This document shows positions 44,443 to 56,953 of a DNA stretch of 64,000 nucleotides, in pieces. The position numbers were made by a program, and so were the translations under genes. The notes under the pieces were generated by a model. The model saw only the letters and a list, made by a program, of their open reading frames with translations, was not told the origin of the DNA and did no database searches. The DNA lies in the NCBI GenBank assembly GCA_030280995.1, contig JASXTE010000019.1, positions 10,251,501 through 10,315,500 on the forward strand, given 5' to 3'. Source of the stretch: Hemileia vastatrix. Lineage: Eukaryota > Basidiomycota > Pucciniomycetes > Pucciniales > Zaghouaniaceae. Numbering within the stretch: position 1 is the stretch's first letter; every line of letters starts with the position of its first letter.

Positions 44443-46176
44443 ATGATGGATCTTGACTTAAACGACCACGATATGCATATCGACGCGCCTGCTTCCCCTC
44501 CTCCTCCCGCGCCTCCAGATCCCCCCAATCCTCAAGTCAAGGCTCCTCTGTCCTCTGCCCTGCCTCCCCTGCCTAGTCCAACCCCAGAAAATGCTGTTCT
44601 CTTTCCCCCTCCTCGTCCCTACCCTGCCCTCAAGAAAAGAAGATATTCTTCCCCGTCCCCTGTCACCGCTCGCCCAGCAAGAGGCCTCTCCACTGAATCT
44701 ATCAGTGCTGCTAGAGACAAGCATCTAGAACTCTTCTTTGCTTCCTCCCTACCCCCTCCCCTCCCACCGTCCATCCCCGAAACTCCATTTATCCCACCTT
44801 CCCCCAACCATAATACTCCCGTCCCTCCCCTTAAATCCTCCCTCAATGCCTCCATTCATAACCCTGACGCCCCCTTCTTTGGCCCTGGAATCACTAATAC
44901 TCCTCCCCCATCCCTGGACCAGAACTCCTCAGCTGCTTGCCTTACCCGCCTGGTAGGACTGGACAAAGTCGACCACCCTACGGCCCTTATGCAATGTTTG
45001 CACAACATCCTAGGGACTATCCGAGACCCTCCCTGCAAGGGCTCCAAAATTTCAGTCCATGTCTCCACCATGACTGATCTACGAACTCTGGCCGATGCTC
45101 TCCTTCCTCTCATAAAGAAATCTACCTTTCAACGCTCTCCCCCACCTCCACCCTCCTCCACATCCTCTCCCCCATCTTTGACCTCCATTGACAACAAACT
45201 CAACACCATCCTGGCCAGCTTGAAGAATCCCCATCAACCGCCAAAACCCCAGCCTTCTTATACCAAATCTTTTGCCCAAATAGCTGCTAAAGGAGCCTCC
45301 CCCCCTTGTGCCTCACCAGCCCCAGCCCCTCAGACACCTTATAACATTTCAGCCCCCTCTGTTCCCACCCTCACCATCAAACAACTGGTTCCAACTTCTC
45401 CTGTCTTAACCAAATATAACAACATTCAACTCCTCACCTTTCTCAACAACCGCCTCGCTGCAAACAAAATTTCACTCCCTCAATCCCCCTCACCCATAAA
45501 AATCCATGGAGCATTCCGACATCGCTCCAACAATATCAAACTTACCCTTCCATCCGAATAGGCAAAACTGGTTCTCTCAAATTCATGGCAGCAGTGGATT
45601 CCTCAAGGGATGATATATAAACCCCCAACTTTCCCAGTCGTTGCGCATGGCATCGCCACTTTGTTTGACCCAGAAGACCAAACATGCCTTGATTCCTTAA
45701 TTGAAGAAAACCCTGAAACCTTCAAATCCCTATACAAGATTTCCTGGCTCAAGAACGCGGAAGGAAGAAAGGGGAAAAACCATTCCTCCATAATTCTACA
45801 CTTACTAAATAAACTTGATGCTGATCTCATTGCTTCACCCTCTCCCCTTTATCCTTTCATTTGTGATGGCCAGGTCCGTTGCACTGAAGCAATTAACAGG
45901 GAACGCAACACCTGTTTCCAATGTTGGGGTAAGAGCCACCTCTCAATTCACTGCTCTCTTCCACCCAGGTGCTCCAACTGTGCAGGCCACACCAAAACAT
46001 GCGACAAGCCCAAACTCAACCACCCAATCTGCTTTCGTTGTGTGGACCCCCTCCCTCACAACCATCCTCTCAAATGTTCTGATACGCCTCTCACTGAGGT
46101 CTCCCCAGAAGCACCCTCAGCCCCTGATATTTTCCACGTCCCACACCATGCATCCTGCCCACATAGATCATCATGA
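44443..46176 (+). pseudogene. LINE ORF1 (Gag-like), one in-frame stop
   Basis: The start ATG lies 10 bp from the element's 5' end. Residues 1-~370 are very proline- and serine-rich. A TAG at 45,559-45,561 interrupts, after which the same frame continues to 46,176. The second part holds Cys-rich fingers CFQCWGKSHLSIHC, CSNCAGHTKTC and CFRCVDPLPHNHPLKC, as in ORF1 proteins of the Tad1/I/Jockey groups, which bind element RNA. Its stop overlaps the ORF2 start (ATGA). Confidence 0.8.
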
Positions 46177-48094
46177 AGAGGGCTCCATACGCATTGCCTC
46201 ATCAACACCAAAAAAATTTCACCATATTCCAACTTAACTGTCACCGTTCTTTCCTTGTTTTCCACTCCCTCTTTAATGACCTGCAAACTCACTCTTTTGA
46301 TTTGTTAGCTATCCAGGAACCATTCCTGTCTCCCCACCACTTTCAACCGGCTCAGGCCAAGGGTTGGACCTGTGTCACACCCAACTTCACTGGTCGCTCC
46401 TCAACTCCATCCCCCATCAGGAGCTGCTTCTATATAAACAAGAAGCACCCAATCCACTCTTTCACTTCTCTCCCTACCCCATGCCTAGACATCACCCTTC
46501 TCCTCACTAACATCAGTACATCTCCAGTTCTCTTTGAGAATATGTATAATCCCCCCTCCTCCTTTTCCTCCCTCTCACCTCACTCACAGCTACCAAGCTT
46601 CCTATTCACCGACTCTAACCTTCACCATGACCTGTGGGCCAATCCAGCAACCCACCACAATTACCACCCAGAAGCATCCTCTCTCCTCGACACTATGTCA
46701 TCACTCAACATGACCCTCTCCTCCCAAACAGGAGTCAACACATTCTGCAACTCAAGAAATTTCACATCTGTTATTGACCTGGTCTTTGCAAACGGGAAAG
46801 CAACTGATCTCCTCATTAAGTGCAAAACAGACCAAGATGGCTCCTCATCCCATCTTTCTGACCACCGCTTGATTACTTCCACTCTCTCCCTCTCTCCCCT
46901 TTCCTCCCCCCCCACCCACCCTTTCCTTAATTGGAAAAAACTTGATAAGTCCTCTTTCCTCTCAGCCCTCTCCTCCCCCCCTCCTCTCTCCATCTAAAAT
47001 TGATCAGGCTGCAGAACGCCTTATTTCCTCTATTACCAAACTAATGGATGTCTTTGTCCCGCTGCAGCAGCCCAGCTCAAAGTGCAATGCATGGTGGAAT
47101 CAAAGCATCCTGGATCCCCTCAAGCAGTCGTGCTACCAGGCCCAGCGTAGATGCAAGTCCTCCCCATCACCACACCTTGTAGCTGAGTTCAAAGCAGCAA
47201 GAAGAGTCTTCCACGCCAAAATAACCTTTCTCTGCAAACAACACTGAAAATCATTCCTCACATCCCTCACCCCATCCACCGTACACCAAGCAGCTAAGTA
47301 TTCCTCCACTCACCTTGCTCCACTCACTAAACCCCCACTAGTCTCCAATGATGGATTACCCATCTTGGACAACATGGTAAAAGCACAATTACTATTTGAT
47401 GGAACATCGACCGCCTCAATCCCATGTGACCTCAATGACCTTCCTTCCCCCAATTCCACCCCCCTTCACTAAGCAGGAAGTCATCACTGCCCTAAACAAC
47501 ACTAAAACGAAAAGGGCTCCCGGACCGGATGGCATCCCTAATGCCCTACTAAAACTAGACCCCCTCAACTCCACCCGTCTTCTTCTCCCCATCTTTCAAG
47601 CATGTCTTGACATTGGACATTACCCAAAAGCATGGAAAGGAGCTAAGACTATCATTATTCCTAAACCCCAACACCCTGATTACACTGTTGCTAACACATT
47701 TTGTCCCATAGCTCTCCTTAATAAAATGGGAAAGCTTCTGGACTCATTACTCACTAACTGCCTCAGTTTTTTACTTGAATCAGGTAACCTCCTTCCAGAA
47801 ACCCATTACAGAGCTCGCCCCCTACGATCTACCACAGATGCACTACTTCACCTCACCACTTGGACCAAGAATCAATGGTCCAAAGGTAAGGTAGTTGGTG
47901 CACTTTCTCTAGATGTGAAAGGGGCCTTCCCTTCCGTTAATATCTTCAAGCTTGAAGCAATTTTATCTTCTCTCCCTCTCCCCCGTAACCTCATTAACCT
48001 TATCATCCACTCTCTCAGAGACAGATACACTAGCATTGCATTTGCCTGATTTGAATCACAGCCAATATTTCACCCCAAAGGCCTTCCCCAAGGC
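46173..48094 (+). pseudogene. LINE ORF2, first part: endonuclease and RT start
   Basis: 46,173-46,997 is an apurinic-type endonuclease (FQLNCHRS at the start, LLAIQEP with the catalytic Glu, FTDSNLHHDLW with Asp, SDHRLI near the end). This nicks the target DNA. Frameshifts follow near 46,980 and between 47,247 and 47,396. 47,396-48,049 holds RT motifs KRAPGPDGIPNALLK and LSLDVKGAFPSVN. The G3 insertion splits the RT at the Pro-Gln-Gly of the next motif. Confidence 0.85.
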
Positions 48095-49271
48095 TGTCAG
48101 CCTAAATATCCTTAGGACTGAGTATTTCTTATGCTTAAAATAAGATAACCTTAACTAGATTAAGCTTATATCTTAAAAATAAGGTTAAAATAATAATATA
48201 TATTATTTTATTATATATATATATAATTATTATTCTATTATATAATTTATAATAGTTTAAATAGCTTATCCATGGCCTAATAATACTTATTAAGGTGTTA
48301 ATGGAGTCATAATATACTTATCTTAAGTGATATGAAGTAATTATTGACATACATAAGCTTATATGTATACATAAATCTCATATTCAGTGAAATATGCAGT
48401 ATATTATGTATATTTAGGTATATAAGTGGGTTTTAGCCCATTAATAGCCTATAACCTTTGTTTTTCTGCTTATTTTAGGTCATATGGACGAAATCAGTGG
48501 ACTCACAACGCCTACAGAAGCATAGACACCTATATCAGGCGCATACACCCAGTTTGGACAACTAAAATTACTTCCTTGGATGGTTATTCACGGATTTATG
48601 GGTTGGAAGGATGTTTCTGGGTTAATATGGATGCTTGTGGATGTTATTGGGGGCTGGGACATTTTATTTGTTTCCTTTATATGCTTTTAGTTTCATTAAA
48701 TCTCTTTTTGATTATTTATTTTACCTGTTTCTTTATGGTATCTGCTTTTATCTGGGTTTTCTATTTATGGTATGACTCTGTGTTATTATTAATAGTGATG
48801 GGGGGTCCTTACTGGAGGTCTGGGTGTTGAAACTGCTTGAAGTGGACGCCATGGGGAGGTGATGAGCCCTCACAGTTCTGTAATTGCCGGGGATAGCAGT
48901 GACATCATCTGGATTGAAGGTCTGTGCACTCCAGTGGATTTGGGTATAAGTAAGGAGGGATTTTGACGGTTTATTATCATCATTCAATTACTACAATTCA
49001 AAAAACCACTACAATAAAATTATTAGCATTCAGAAATATATTATAAAGCCCTTATAAATTGATATTATCTTTATATAAGCTATAACTATATTTTATTCTT
49101 CTATTTTCCACCACTAGCACGCATTTAAATCCAAGTATTGTGAGTTTTATTTGAGTATAACTATTCTATTAGTCTTCCCCTGAGGTTTAATCACTAAATC
49201 ATTTATTAATAAGTAGTAGGACCATAAAATAACACTATTATATCATACTTATATACTAGACTATACTGACA
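48095..49271 (+). repeat. G3 5' LTR
   Basis: 1,177 bp. Contains a 134-codon open stretch (48,426-48,830) shared with the 3' LTR, and TTATTTTAG|GTCATATGGA, an acceptor-like site conserved in all five LTR copies of the window. Confidence 0.95.
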
Positions 49272-49273
49272 AT

Positions 49274-49286
49274 TGGGGGTCTTTCC
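49274..49286 (+). other. G3 putative primer-binding site
   Basis: TGGGGGTCTTTCC begins two bases after the LTR and starts TGG, as expected for pairing with a tRNA 3' CCA end. The tRNA species was not identified. 49,287-49,782 is AT-rich leader. Confidence 0.5.
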
Positions 49287-49782
49287 TTATATTTTACTTA
49301 TTGTTTAGTATAAGCCTTGGGACGTGATTTTTACCTTAGTACAGCTCAAAATTAACCAAATATTTGGGTCTGCTGCATATTAGTGGGTCATCATAACTCA
49401 TTGATTGCGTAAAAGAACCCTTAAAATAATTGTACTAATTTTTTATCAAAAAAATTAGATATTTACAGTAGTAACTGTACCCAATATAAACCCAATTTCA
49501 CTTGGTATTTGGACACCAATATAACACCCAATTAAATTGGTATTTGGCTAAAGATTGGTAAGCTAATTATTCACCCTTATAGAGGTCTAGTTAAACTTAT
49601 TATTATATTTTTAACAGATTTTTTCGAATTTTTCTTACATTTTATTTAAATAAATAAAGATATAAATTCAGGGTAAGCTCCATTGCTTTTTTATTAGTAA
49701 TATAATTGCTAATATTATTTGTCTACTAATTCCATAGAGTTTTTTCCTTTTGTAGACGTAAAATATTGTCATTCTGAACAAT

Positions 49783-51882
49783 ATGAGTGCTCCCCAGGAT
49801 AGTGTAAGTGAAAAGCCTGCTTATAATACCAGGTCTAAAGCTAACAAAAACTTTCCAGGACATCACCATGGAGGGTCAACAATACCCCCAGGCAGAAAGC
49901 ATGAGTATAGAGGAAAAGGACGCCCTCTTAAAAAAGATAACTATAAAAAAGACGTCTCCTCCTCTTCAGGATCAACTGTCCCACCTGGCCAAACAGGTTC
50001 TGAAGTTGGAGGAATCAAAATCTCTCATGTTCAAAGAAGTAGAGCAGTTGCAAAACAATTGCAAGGTAGGGTTTCAGCAGATGAATCAGGCAATGGCAGA
50101 ATTAAAGGGAGGCCAGCCCAGTCAATCAAATCAGCAACCCCCTACCCAAGGAGGGTCCACTCACTCCCAGGAGAAAATTCTGGTAGAAAAATGGAAATGG
50201 GACTGGTTTCAGCAACAGTGGACAAGCCACAGTTGCAACAGGGATCCACCCCCTCATCTGACTTCCTCAGCTCACCCTTACAAGGGAAAAAAGCGTCAAA
50301 AATCAGGACTGGCAACCATCCCTTGGTAAGTAACTTACCCTCTCAGATTGGACATAATACTGATAATTACAATATAGGTAATTCTATTGATGTTAAATCT
50401 GTACAAAAAATAGAGGAGGATTTAAGAAATTTAGGTTTTAGAGTAGATACACCTGACTTGTCTTTTGTCCACAATAACAGTACTATATACAATGATAATA
50501 CAGTTAATCCTCAGTTGCAACCACCTACTAGTGAGATGAGAAGTTCACAGGAGAGTGAGAGAATTTAAAAGGAGGACATGGAATATTTTAACAATAATCC
50601 AACTGTCCATAGAATTGTTTCAGCATTGTGGAATAGAATGACTGATTGTGAGGAACAAACAGTTAAGCTCACTAGTGATACAATTTCATCCTTGACATTA
50701 AACATTTCTCAATTAGCAACACGTAACAAAGAATTAGAGAAAGAACATTTGTCTCTAACTCTTAAATATGATTCATTGAGTAATAAATATAATGACCTTT
50801 CAAACAAATTTTGTGAGTTAGAAAAATTATATGAAACACATTTATTAAAAACTGAATCAAGAACAAAGTTATCTTTTGCCCAGACAAATCAAAGTGTCTC
50901 TGAGTTGCTACAAAGATTAACTAAAGTTGAGATTGAAACTGCCAATCTACTGATGAACCAGGATAGTCATAAGTATAATCAATATAATAATAATCCTTTC
51001 ATTGGCAAAAGTGAATCTCATTCGTTCCCTATACCACCACAATTAAAACCATCTGGTGGTAGTGTCAAATCTGAAAATGTAAGTCACAAATCTGTGCAGG
51101 AAGAAATACAAGACCATTTATCAAAAGGGAATGAGTTGTTGAATTTACCTAAGATTAGTGAGATAAAATCCAATCAGAAGAACTGGCCTAAGATAGATCA
51201 GTACCCAACCTATGATGGGGAAGCCAGCTCTGATTTGCAACATTTTATTCAGAGAATTGACAACTTGAAATTCTCATATAAGTTACCAGATGAAGAGATA
51301 ACATCAAAATTAATTTCTTTATTTAAGGATGTTGCTTTATTATGGTTTGAAGCTGTCTTAAGTGAGGGTAGAGACTACTCTTGGGCTGAATGGAAACAAC
51401 TTATTGAAAAACAATTTGGAGGTTCTAAATTCAGGCTTACTCAGCAGAGACTTTATGAGAAGACTAGGTATAATCCGTTGAATGGTGACAAACCTATGGT
51501 ATTTTTAATGAATTTAAACAAAATATTAAAAGCCATTGAGCCTCATATGGATTTTAACTTATAGAAAGATAAGATAATATACAAATTACCTATATCTGTC
51601 AGAGACATTGTTGTAGCTAGAACATTAAATGTTACTGAATATTCTGACTTTATTAATATTTGCAATGAAATATTATTAAACCATAAGTATGAATCAAGGT
51701 ATTCCACTTATAAGCAAAATGTTGAACCTGTAAAAACTCAGAATTCAAAAACACTTCAGGAGAAGCAGAAAAAACCTACTGCACCTGTAGTACCTAAAAA
51801 GTATGAAACAAATACTTGTTATAAGTGTAACAAACCTTGGGTCAAAGGTCACAAATGTGAGAAAAACATAAATATTGTTTAA
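49783..51882 (+). pseudogene. G3 Gag region (one frame with three stops)
   Basis: The frame opens MSAPQDSVSEKPAYNTRSKA and runs into a coiled coil (about 50,690-50,960), the capsid block (NWPKIDQYPTYDGEASSD), LYEKTRYNPLNGDKP and the finger CYKCNKPWVKGHKC. Stops at 50,566 (TAA, Lys in G2), 51,562 (TAG, Trp in G2) and 51,880 (TAA, Glu in G2) are single-codon changes. From 49,808 to 50,329 a second frame is open as well. Gag packages the RNA; nothing here would be made full-length without readthrough. Confidence 0.85.
49808..50329 (+). CDS. G3 overlapping frame: coiled-coil plus KWKWDWF protein
   Basis: In the +1 frame relative to gag-pol: ITIKKTSPPLQDQLSHLAK, then heptads LEESKSLMFKEVEQLQNN, a Q/P-rich stretch and EKWKWDWFQQQWTSHSC, ending ATIPW-stop. 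G1 and G2 keep the same order, including the terminal Pro-Trp-stop. It overlaps the gag frame throughout. GGGAAAAAAG at 50,284-50,293 offers two -1 slippery heptamers in this frame, and GTAAGT at 50,326-50,331 is a possible splice donor. Probably the N-terminal part of Gag, but how it is joined is not settled. Confidence 0.6.
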   Translation: MKSLLIIPGLKLTKTFQDITMEGQQYPQAESMSIEEKDALLKKITIKKTSPPLQDQLSHLAKQVLKLEESKSLMFKEVEQLQNNCKVGFQQMNQAMAELKGGQPSQSNQQPPTQGGSTHSQEKILVEKWKWDWFQQQWTSHSCNRDPPPHLTSSAHPYKGKKRQKSGLATIPW

Positions 51883-51975
51883 AATCAACGTGAATCTGAA
51901 ACTGAAACTGAAAAGAGTAAAGAATCAAGTGATTATGACAGCAATATCTCATATAGTGATGAACATGAAGTCTGT

Positions 51976-54651
51976 ATGTTGGAAGATGATTTGTCCATCT
52001 TTGAAAATCCAATATTAAATATGGTCTCAAATGAATCTTTAATGAATTTTGAGGATGCTGAAATCATTAAGGATATACAAGCTGATAACTTTAGAATGAC
52101 ACCTATCACAGTTCCAGCTATCATTTCTGGTGAAAGTGTTAATATAGTATTGGACACAGGAGCTGCTGGTTCAGTTGTTTCCACTAATACATTACAGAAA
52201 ATTGATAGTGAATATAAGTTTAAGCTTGAACCACTTCAGAATAAAAATTGGAGAGGTTTTGGATCAGTACTACACCCCATTGGTAAATACAAAGCTGCTG
52301 TTTTCTTTAAACACCAACATGGTTACGTAAGGGTAACTTGTGACTTTGTAGTAATGGATAATACTAATTGTAGTAACTGTTTTATCATTGGAAATGATAT
52401 TCTGACTAAATTTGGTGTAAAATTAAACCCTGCTAATAACAATTTTACAATTGGCATGAATGGTAAAAGGAAATTTAAAATAAATTCTTTTAACACTGTC
52501 TTACACATTGAGTCAGTAACAAATTCACCGTCTAAAGGAAGAGAATCCAATGAGATGGAACTTCTGGAAACAGAAATTTCAAAAGCATCATTTGGCACTC
52601 AGATAAGTGAAACTGAGAAAGATAATATTTTGGAATTGATTAAAGCTTTTCCAATGGCTTTTTCACATGGTACAAATGAACTTGGCCTTGTAAAAGATCA
52701 TGAAATGGAGATTAGTTTAACCTGTGATATGGATAATATTCCTGCTAGTCTTAAAAAGAAACCATACCCTGCTTCACCAATGAAGAGGAAAGACATAGAG
52801 GATAATATTAAGATGTTATTAAAAATGAACATTCTTGAGAAGGTTGAAACTACACCAAAATATTGTGTAATATCACCAGTGCTTATTTCTTATGAACAAG
52901 ATAAAGCAAGACTGTGCGGTGATTATAGAGCATTAAATACATTTACAGTAGATGATATTTATCCCTTTCCAAGGATTGCCTCTATACATGCTACCCTTAA
53001 AGGTGCTAAATTTATAAGTTGCCTAGATAGAAATAAAGGGTACCATCAAATTCCTGTTGAAAAGAATTCACAGAACTTTTTGTTGATAACAACACACATG
53101 GGAATTTATAAGTATGTCAGAATGTCATTTGGACCAAAAAATGCTCCATCAGTATTTCAGAAGTTAATGGATATAAAATTCCATAATGAAATGATTGAGG
53201 GATGGTTAATGGTATACATTGATGACATCATAGTGTTATCTAAACCTTTTGATGAACACTTAATCCATTTAAGGAAAGTATTTCAGAAAATGGATGAAAT
53301 AAAAATGACCCTTGCATTGAAAAAATGTAAATTTGGGTTTGAATCTTTAAAAGTGCTTGGTCATATTGTATCTGGCTTACAAATATGTGTAGACCAAAAT
53401 AAAGTGGCTGCAATAAAAAATATTGGCATTCCTCAAAATGTGAAGGATGTACAATCTTTTCTTGGAATGTGTGGTTATTATAGACAATATATAAAAAACT
53501 ACCAATTAATTGCTGCACCACTGACCACACTGATAAAGAAATCAGAAGCTTTCATTTGGAATAATGAAAGACAACAAGCTTTTGATAAGTTGAAAGAATG
53601 TTTAATGACAGCTCCTATCTTGGGATTACCAGATTTTCAATTACCTTTTGTATTATATACAGATGCAAGTTTAATTGGACTGGGTGCTGCTTTGCATCAA
53701 AAACAACTTATTGAAGGTAAAATGTCAGAAGTAGTAATCTGCTATATTTCCAGTACTCTGAGAAGTGGTGAATTGAAATATGGTGCTACTCAACTTGAAT
53801 GTTTGGCAGTAGTATGGGCTCTTGAAAAGCTACATTATTACCTTGAAGACCAAAAATTTGAGTTAATAACTGACTGTAGTGCAGTTAAGTCACTCTTAAA
53901 CATGAAAACTCCTAATAGACACATGTTTAGATGGCAATTAGCTGTACAAGAATACAGAGGACGGATGACTATTACACATAGAGCAGGAACCTTGCACTCT
54001 AATGTAGATCTGTTATCTAGAGTACCTCTGCCTAATAATGATGATAATCCTGCTTATGTTCCTGAGTCAGAGATTATTAACATTTATGGTATTTATATTG
54101 TAGATCTTGAGGATGAATTTATGCAATCAATTCTTGATAATTATAATTCAGATCCTGACTTAAATAAATTAACTACAATATTAAATGATCCATCTAATGC
54201 TTCAATGAATGTTTTAATAAAAACATTACCAATTAAGTATAAAGAGGCATTGGAGAAAGGAAAATTTTCCATTGAGGATGGTTTTATATATTACAGGAAA
54301 AAATTAAGTAATGTAATTGTAATTCCCCCTTCAATGAAGGAGTTAATGTTAAGTATATGTCATGATGATATATTAGCAGGTCATTTTGACTACCATAAAA
54401 CATTAACCAGAGTAAAAAACACAGCTTGGAGGATTAACATGTCTGAGGATGTTCAGAAATATGTTGAAACATGTGATTCTTGTCAAAAATATAAAAAATT
54501 AACAGGAAAAAGAGCTGGTTTATTACAACAAATTGAGCAACCAAAAGCTCCATGGGAAATAATTAACATGGACTTTGTAACAGGTTTGTCAATAGCAGGG
54601 CAAAAGAGTTATAACTCCTGCTGGGTAATTGTAGATAGATTTACAAAGTAG
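51976..54651 (+). pseudogene. G3 protease, RT-RNase H and start of integrase
   Basis: 891 codons in the gag frame. Protease: VNIVLDTGAAGSVVS (about residue 55). RT: ARLCGDYRALN, then VYIDDIIVLS near residue 415. RNase H: LYTDASLIGLGAALHQ near 560. Integrase finger: H-X3-H at AGHFDYH and CDSCQK. First core Asp: INMDFVTG. A TAG at 54,649 replaces codons that read Lys-Met in G2. The apparent start is simply the first ATG after the stop at 51,880. Confidence 0.9.
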
Positions 54652-55650
54652 TGTAAATTTATTCCTACCCACAAAGAGGTTTCTGCAAAGGACTTAGCTT
54701 TTTTATGGTGGACACAAATGTTAAATACAGCAGGTTTCCCCAAAGCAATAGTTTCTGACAGAGATCCTAAATTTACTTCTGAGTTCTGGACGTCACTTAT
54801 GGATGTTTCAGGGTGTCAATTAAAACTTTCTACAGCACACCATCCACAAACTGATGGGCTAGCAGAGAGAATGATACAAACCTTAGAAGATATGATAAGA
54901 AGATACTGTGCTTTTGGTCTTAATTTTAAAGACAATGACAAATTCACGCATGATTGGGTAACCCTTATCCCGGGTTTAGAATTTGCATATAATAGTACAG
55001 TACATTCTGTCACTGGCAAAAAGCCATTTGAGTTATGGTTGGGTTATGTACCTAATACCCCTGCTAAAACTCTTAATAAGTTACCTAGATTGGATATTCA
55101 TCCAGGTACTAAATCTTTTCTTCAGATGCAGGAATTATGCAGAAAACATGCTCAAGAATGTATAAATAAGTCTTTTGAGTATGAAAAGAAAAGATGGGGT
55201 AAAGCCCATAAAGAACAAATGTTCAAAGAGGGTGATGAAGTCCTTATTTCAACATTACATTTCAATTTAAATGGTAATGTTAAATTGAAGGATCCATTCA
55301 TTGGACAATTTGTAGTTAAAAAGATGGTTGGTAATAATGCTGTTGAGGTTATTCTATATGCACCTTATGATAGAAAACATCCAGTATTTCCTATTTTTCT
55401 TATAAAACCATACCATTCTAATGATACTGCTCTATTTCCAAGAAGATCAGGAAGGCATAAACAGCAACCTGAAGAAATAGTGGAGAAGGCAGAAATTGAA
55501 AAGATACTTAAAAAGAGACACCTTACTAAAGAAAAGGGAGTTGAGTATCTATTAAGATTTAAAAATAAATCAAGTGAATATGACCAGTGGATTCCAGAAA
55601 ATGAAATCTCTGATCTTAAAAATCTCTTGAAAAAATTTAAATCTAGATAA
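54652..55650 (+). pseudogene. G3 integrase core and chromodomain
   Basis: Same frame, downstream of the TAG. SDRDPKFTSEFW and HHPQTDGLAERM supply the second Asp and the Glu. The GPF-type module (here IGQFVVKKMVG) is followed by a chromodomain from about codon 255 of the open part (IEKILKKRHLTKEKGVEYLL, YDQWIPENEI). 55,651-55,757 is a T-rich 3' UTR. Confidence 0.9.
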
Positions 55651-55771
55651 TACTGTTCATTCAGTATATGTATTATAAAAATTATTTTTTTTTTATTTTA
55701 TTATTTCACTCCTTAAATTAATTAAAATGTCTTAACATTTTTTTTATTGTTTTTTTTTTGGGGTGAGGGAG

Positions 55772-56948
55772 TGTCAGCCTAAATATCCTTAGGACTGAGT
55801 ATTTCTTATGTTTAAAATAAGATAACCTTAACTAGATTAAGCTTATATCTTAAAAATAAGGTTAAAATAATAATATATATTATTTTATTATATATATATA
55901 TAATTATTATTCTATTATATAATTTATAATAGTTTAAATAGCTTATCCATGGCCTAATAATACTTATTAAGGTGTTAATGGAGTCATAATATACTTATCT
56001 TAAGTGATATGAAGTAATTATTGACATACATAAGCTTATATGTATACATAAATCTCATATTCAGTGAAATATGCAGTATATTATGTATATTTAGGTATAT
56101 AAGTGGGTTTTAGCCCATTAATAGCCTATAACCTTTGTTTTTCTGCTTATTTTAGGTCATATGGACGAAATCAGTGGACTCACAACGCCTACAGAAGCAT
56201 AGACACCTATATCAGGCGCATACACCCAGTTTGGACAACTAAAATTACTTCCTTGGATGGTTATTCACGGATTTATGGGTTGGAAGGATGTTTCTGGGTT
56301 AATATGGATGCTTGGGGATGTTATTGGGGGCTTGGACATTTTATTTGTTTCCTTTATATGCTTTTAGTTTCATTAAATCTCTTTTTGATTATTTATTTTA
56401 CCTGTTTCTTTATGGTATCTGCTTTTATCTGGGTTTTCTATTTATGGTATGACTCTGTGTTATTATTAATAGTGATGGAGGGTCCTTACTGGAGGTCTGG
56501 GTGTTGAAACTGCTTGAAGTGGACACCATGGGGAGGTGATGAGCCCTCACAGTGCTGTAATTTCCGGGGATAGCAGTGACATCATCTGGATTGAAGGTCT
56601 GTGCACTCCAGTGGATTTGGGTATAAGTAAGGAGGGATTTTGACGGTTTATTATCATCATTCAATTACTACGATTCAAACAACCACTACAATACAATTAT
56701 TAGCATTCAGAAATATATTATAAAGCCCTTATAAATTGATATTATCTTTATATAAGCTATAACTATATTTTATTCTTCTATTTTCCACCACTAGCACGCA
56801 TTTAAATCCAAGTATTGTGAGTTTTATTTGAGTATAACTATTCTATTAGTCTTCCCCTGAGGTTTAATCACTAAATCATTTATTAATAAGTAGTTGGACC
56901 ATAAAATAACACTATTATATCATACTTATATACTAGATTATACTGACA
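55772..56948 (+). repeat. G3 3' LTR
   Basis: 1,177 bp, about 99 percent identical to the 5' LTR by eye; includes the 134-codon stretch at 56,103-56,507. Confidence 0.95.
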
Positions 56949-56953
56949 AAGGC

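Larger units (their letters stand above)
48095..56948 (+). mobile_element. G3: Ty3/Gypsy chromovirus, full-length, inserted in the LINE
   Basis: LTRs of 1,177 bp at both ends (TGTCAG...CTGACA), target duplication AAGGC (48,090-48,094 and 56,949-56,953), a primer region TGGGGGTC two bases after the 5' LTR and a polypurine tract GGGGTGAGGGAG before the 3' LTR. Gag to chromodomain is one frame with four stop codons and no frameshift. The LTRs differ at roughly a dozen positions. It is the youngest of the three chromoviruses. Confidence 0.97.

Noticed and set aside
44458..45279. Minus-strand Gly/Arg-rich frames and an alternative plus-strand frame
   Set aside because: Opposite-strand or shifted reading of the proline-rich LINE ORF1; composition explains them.
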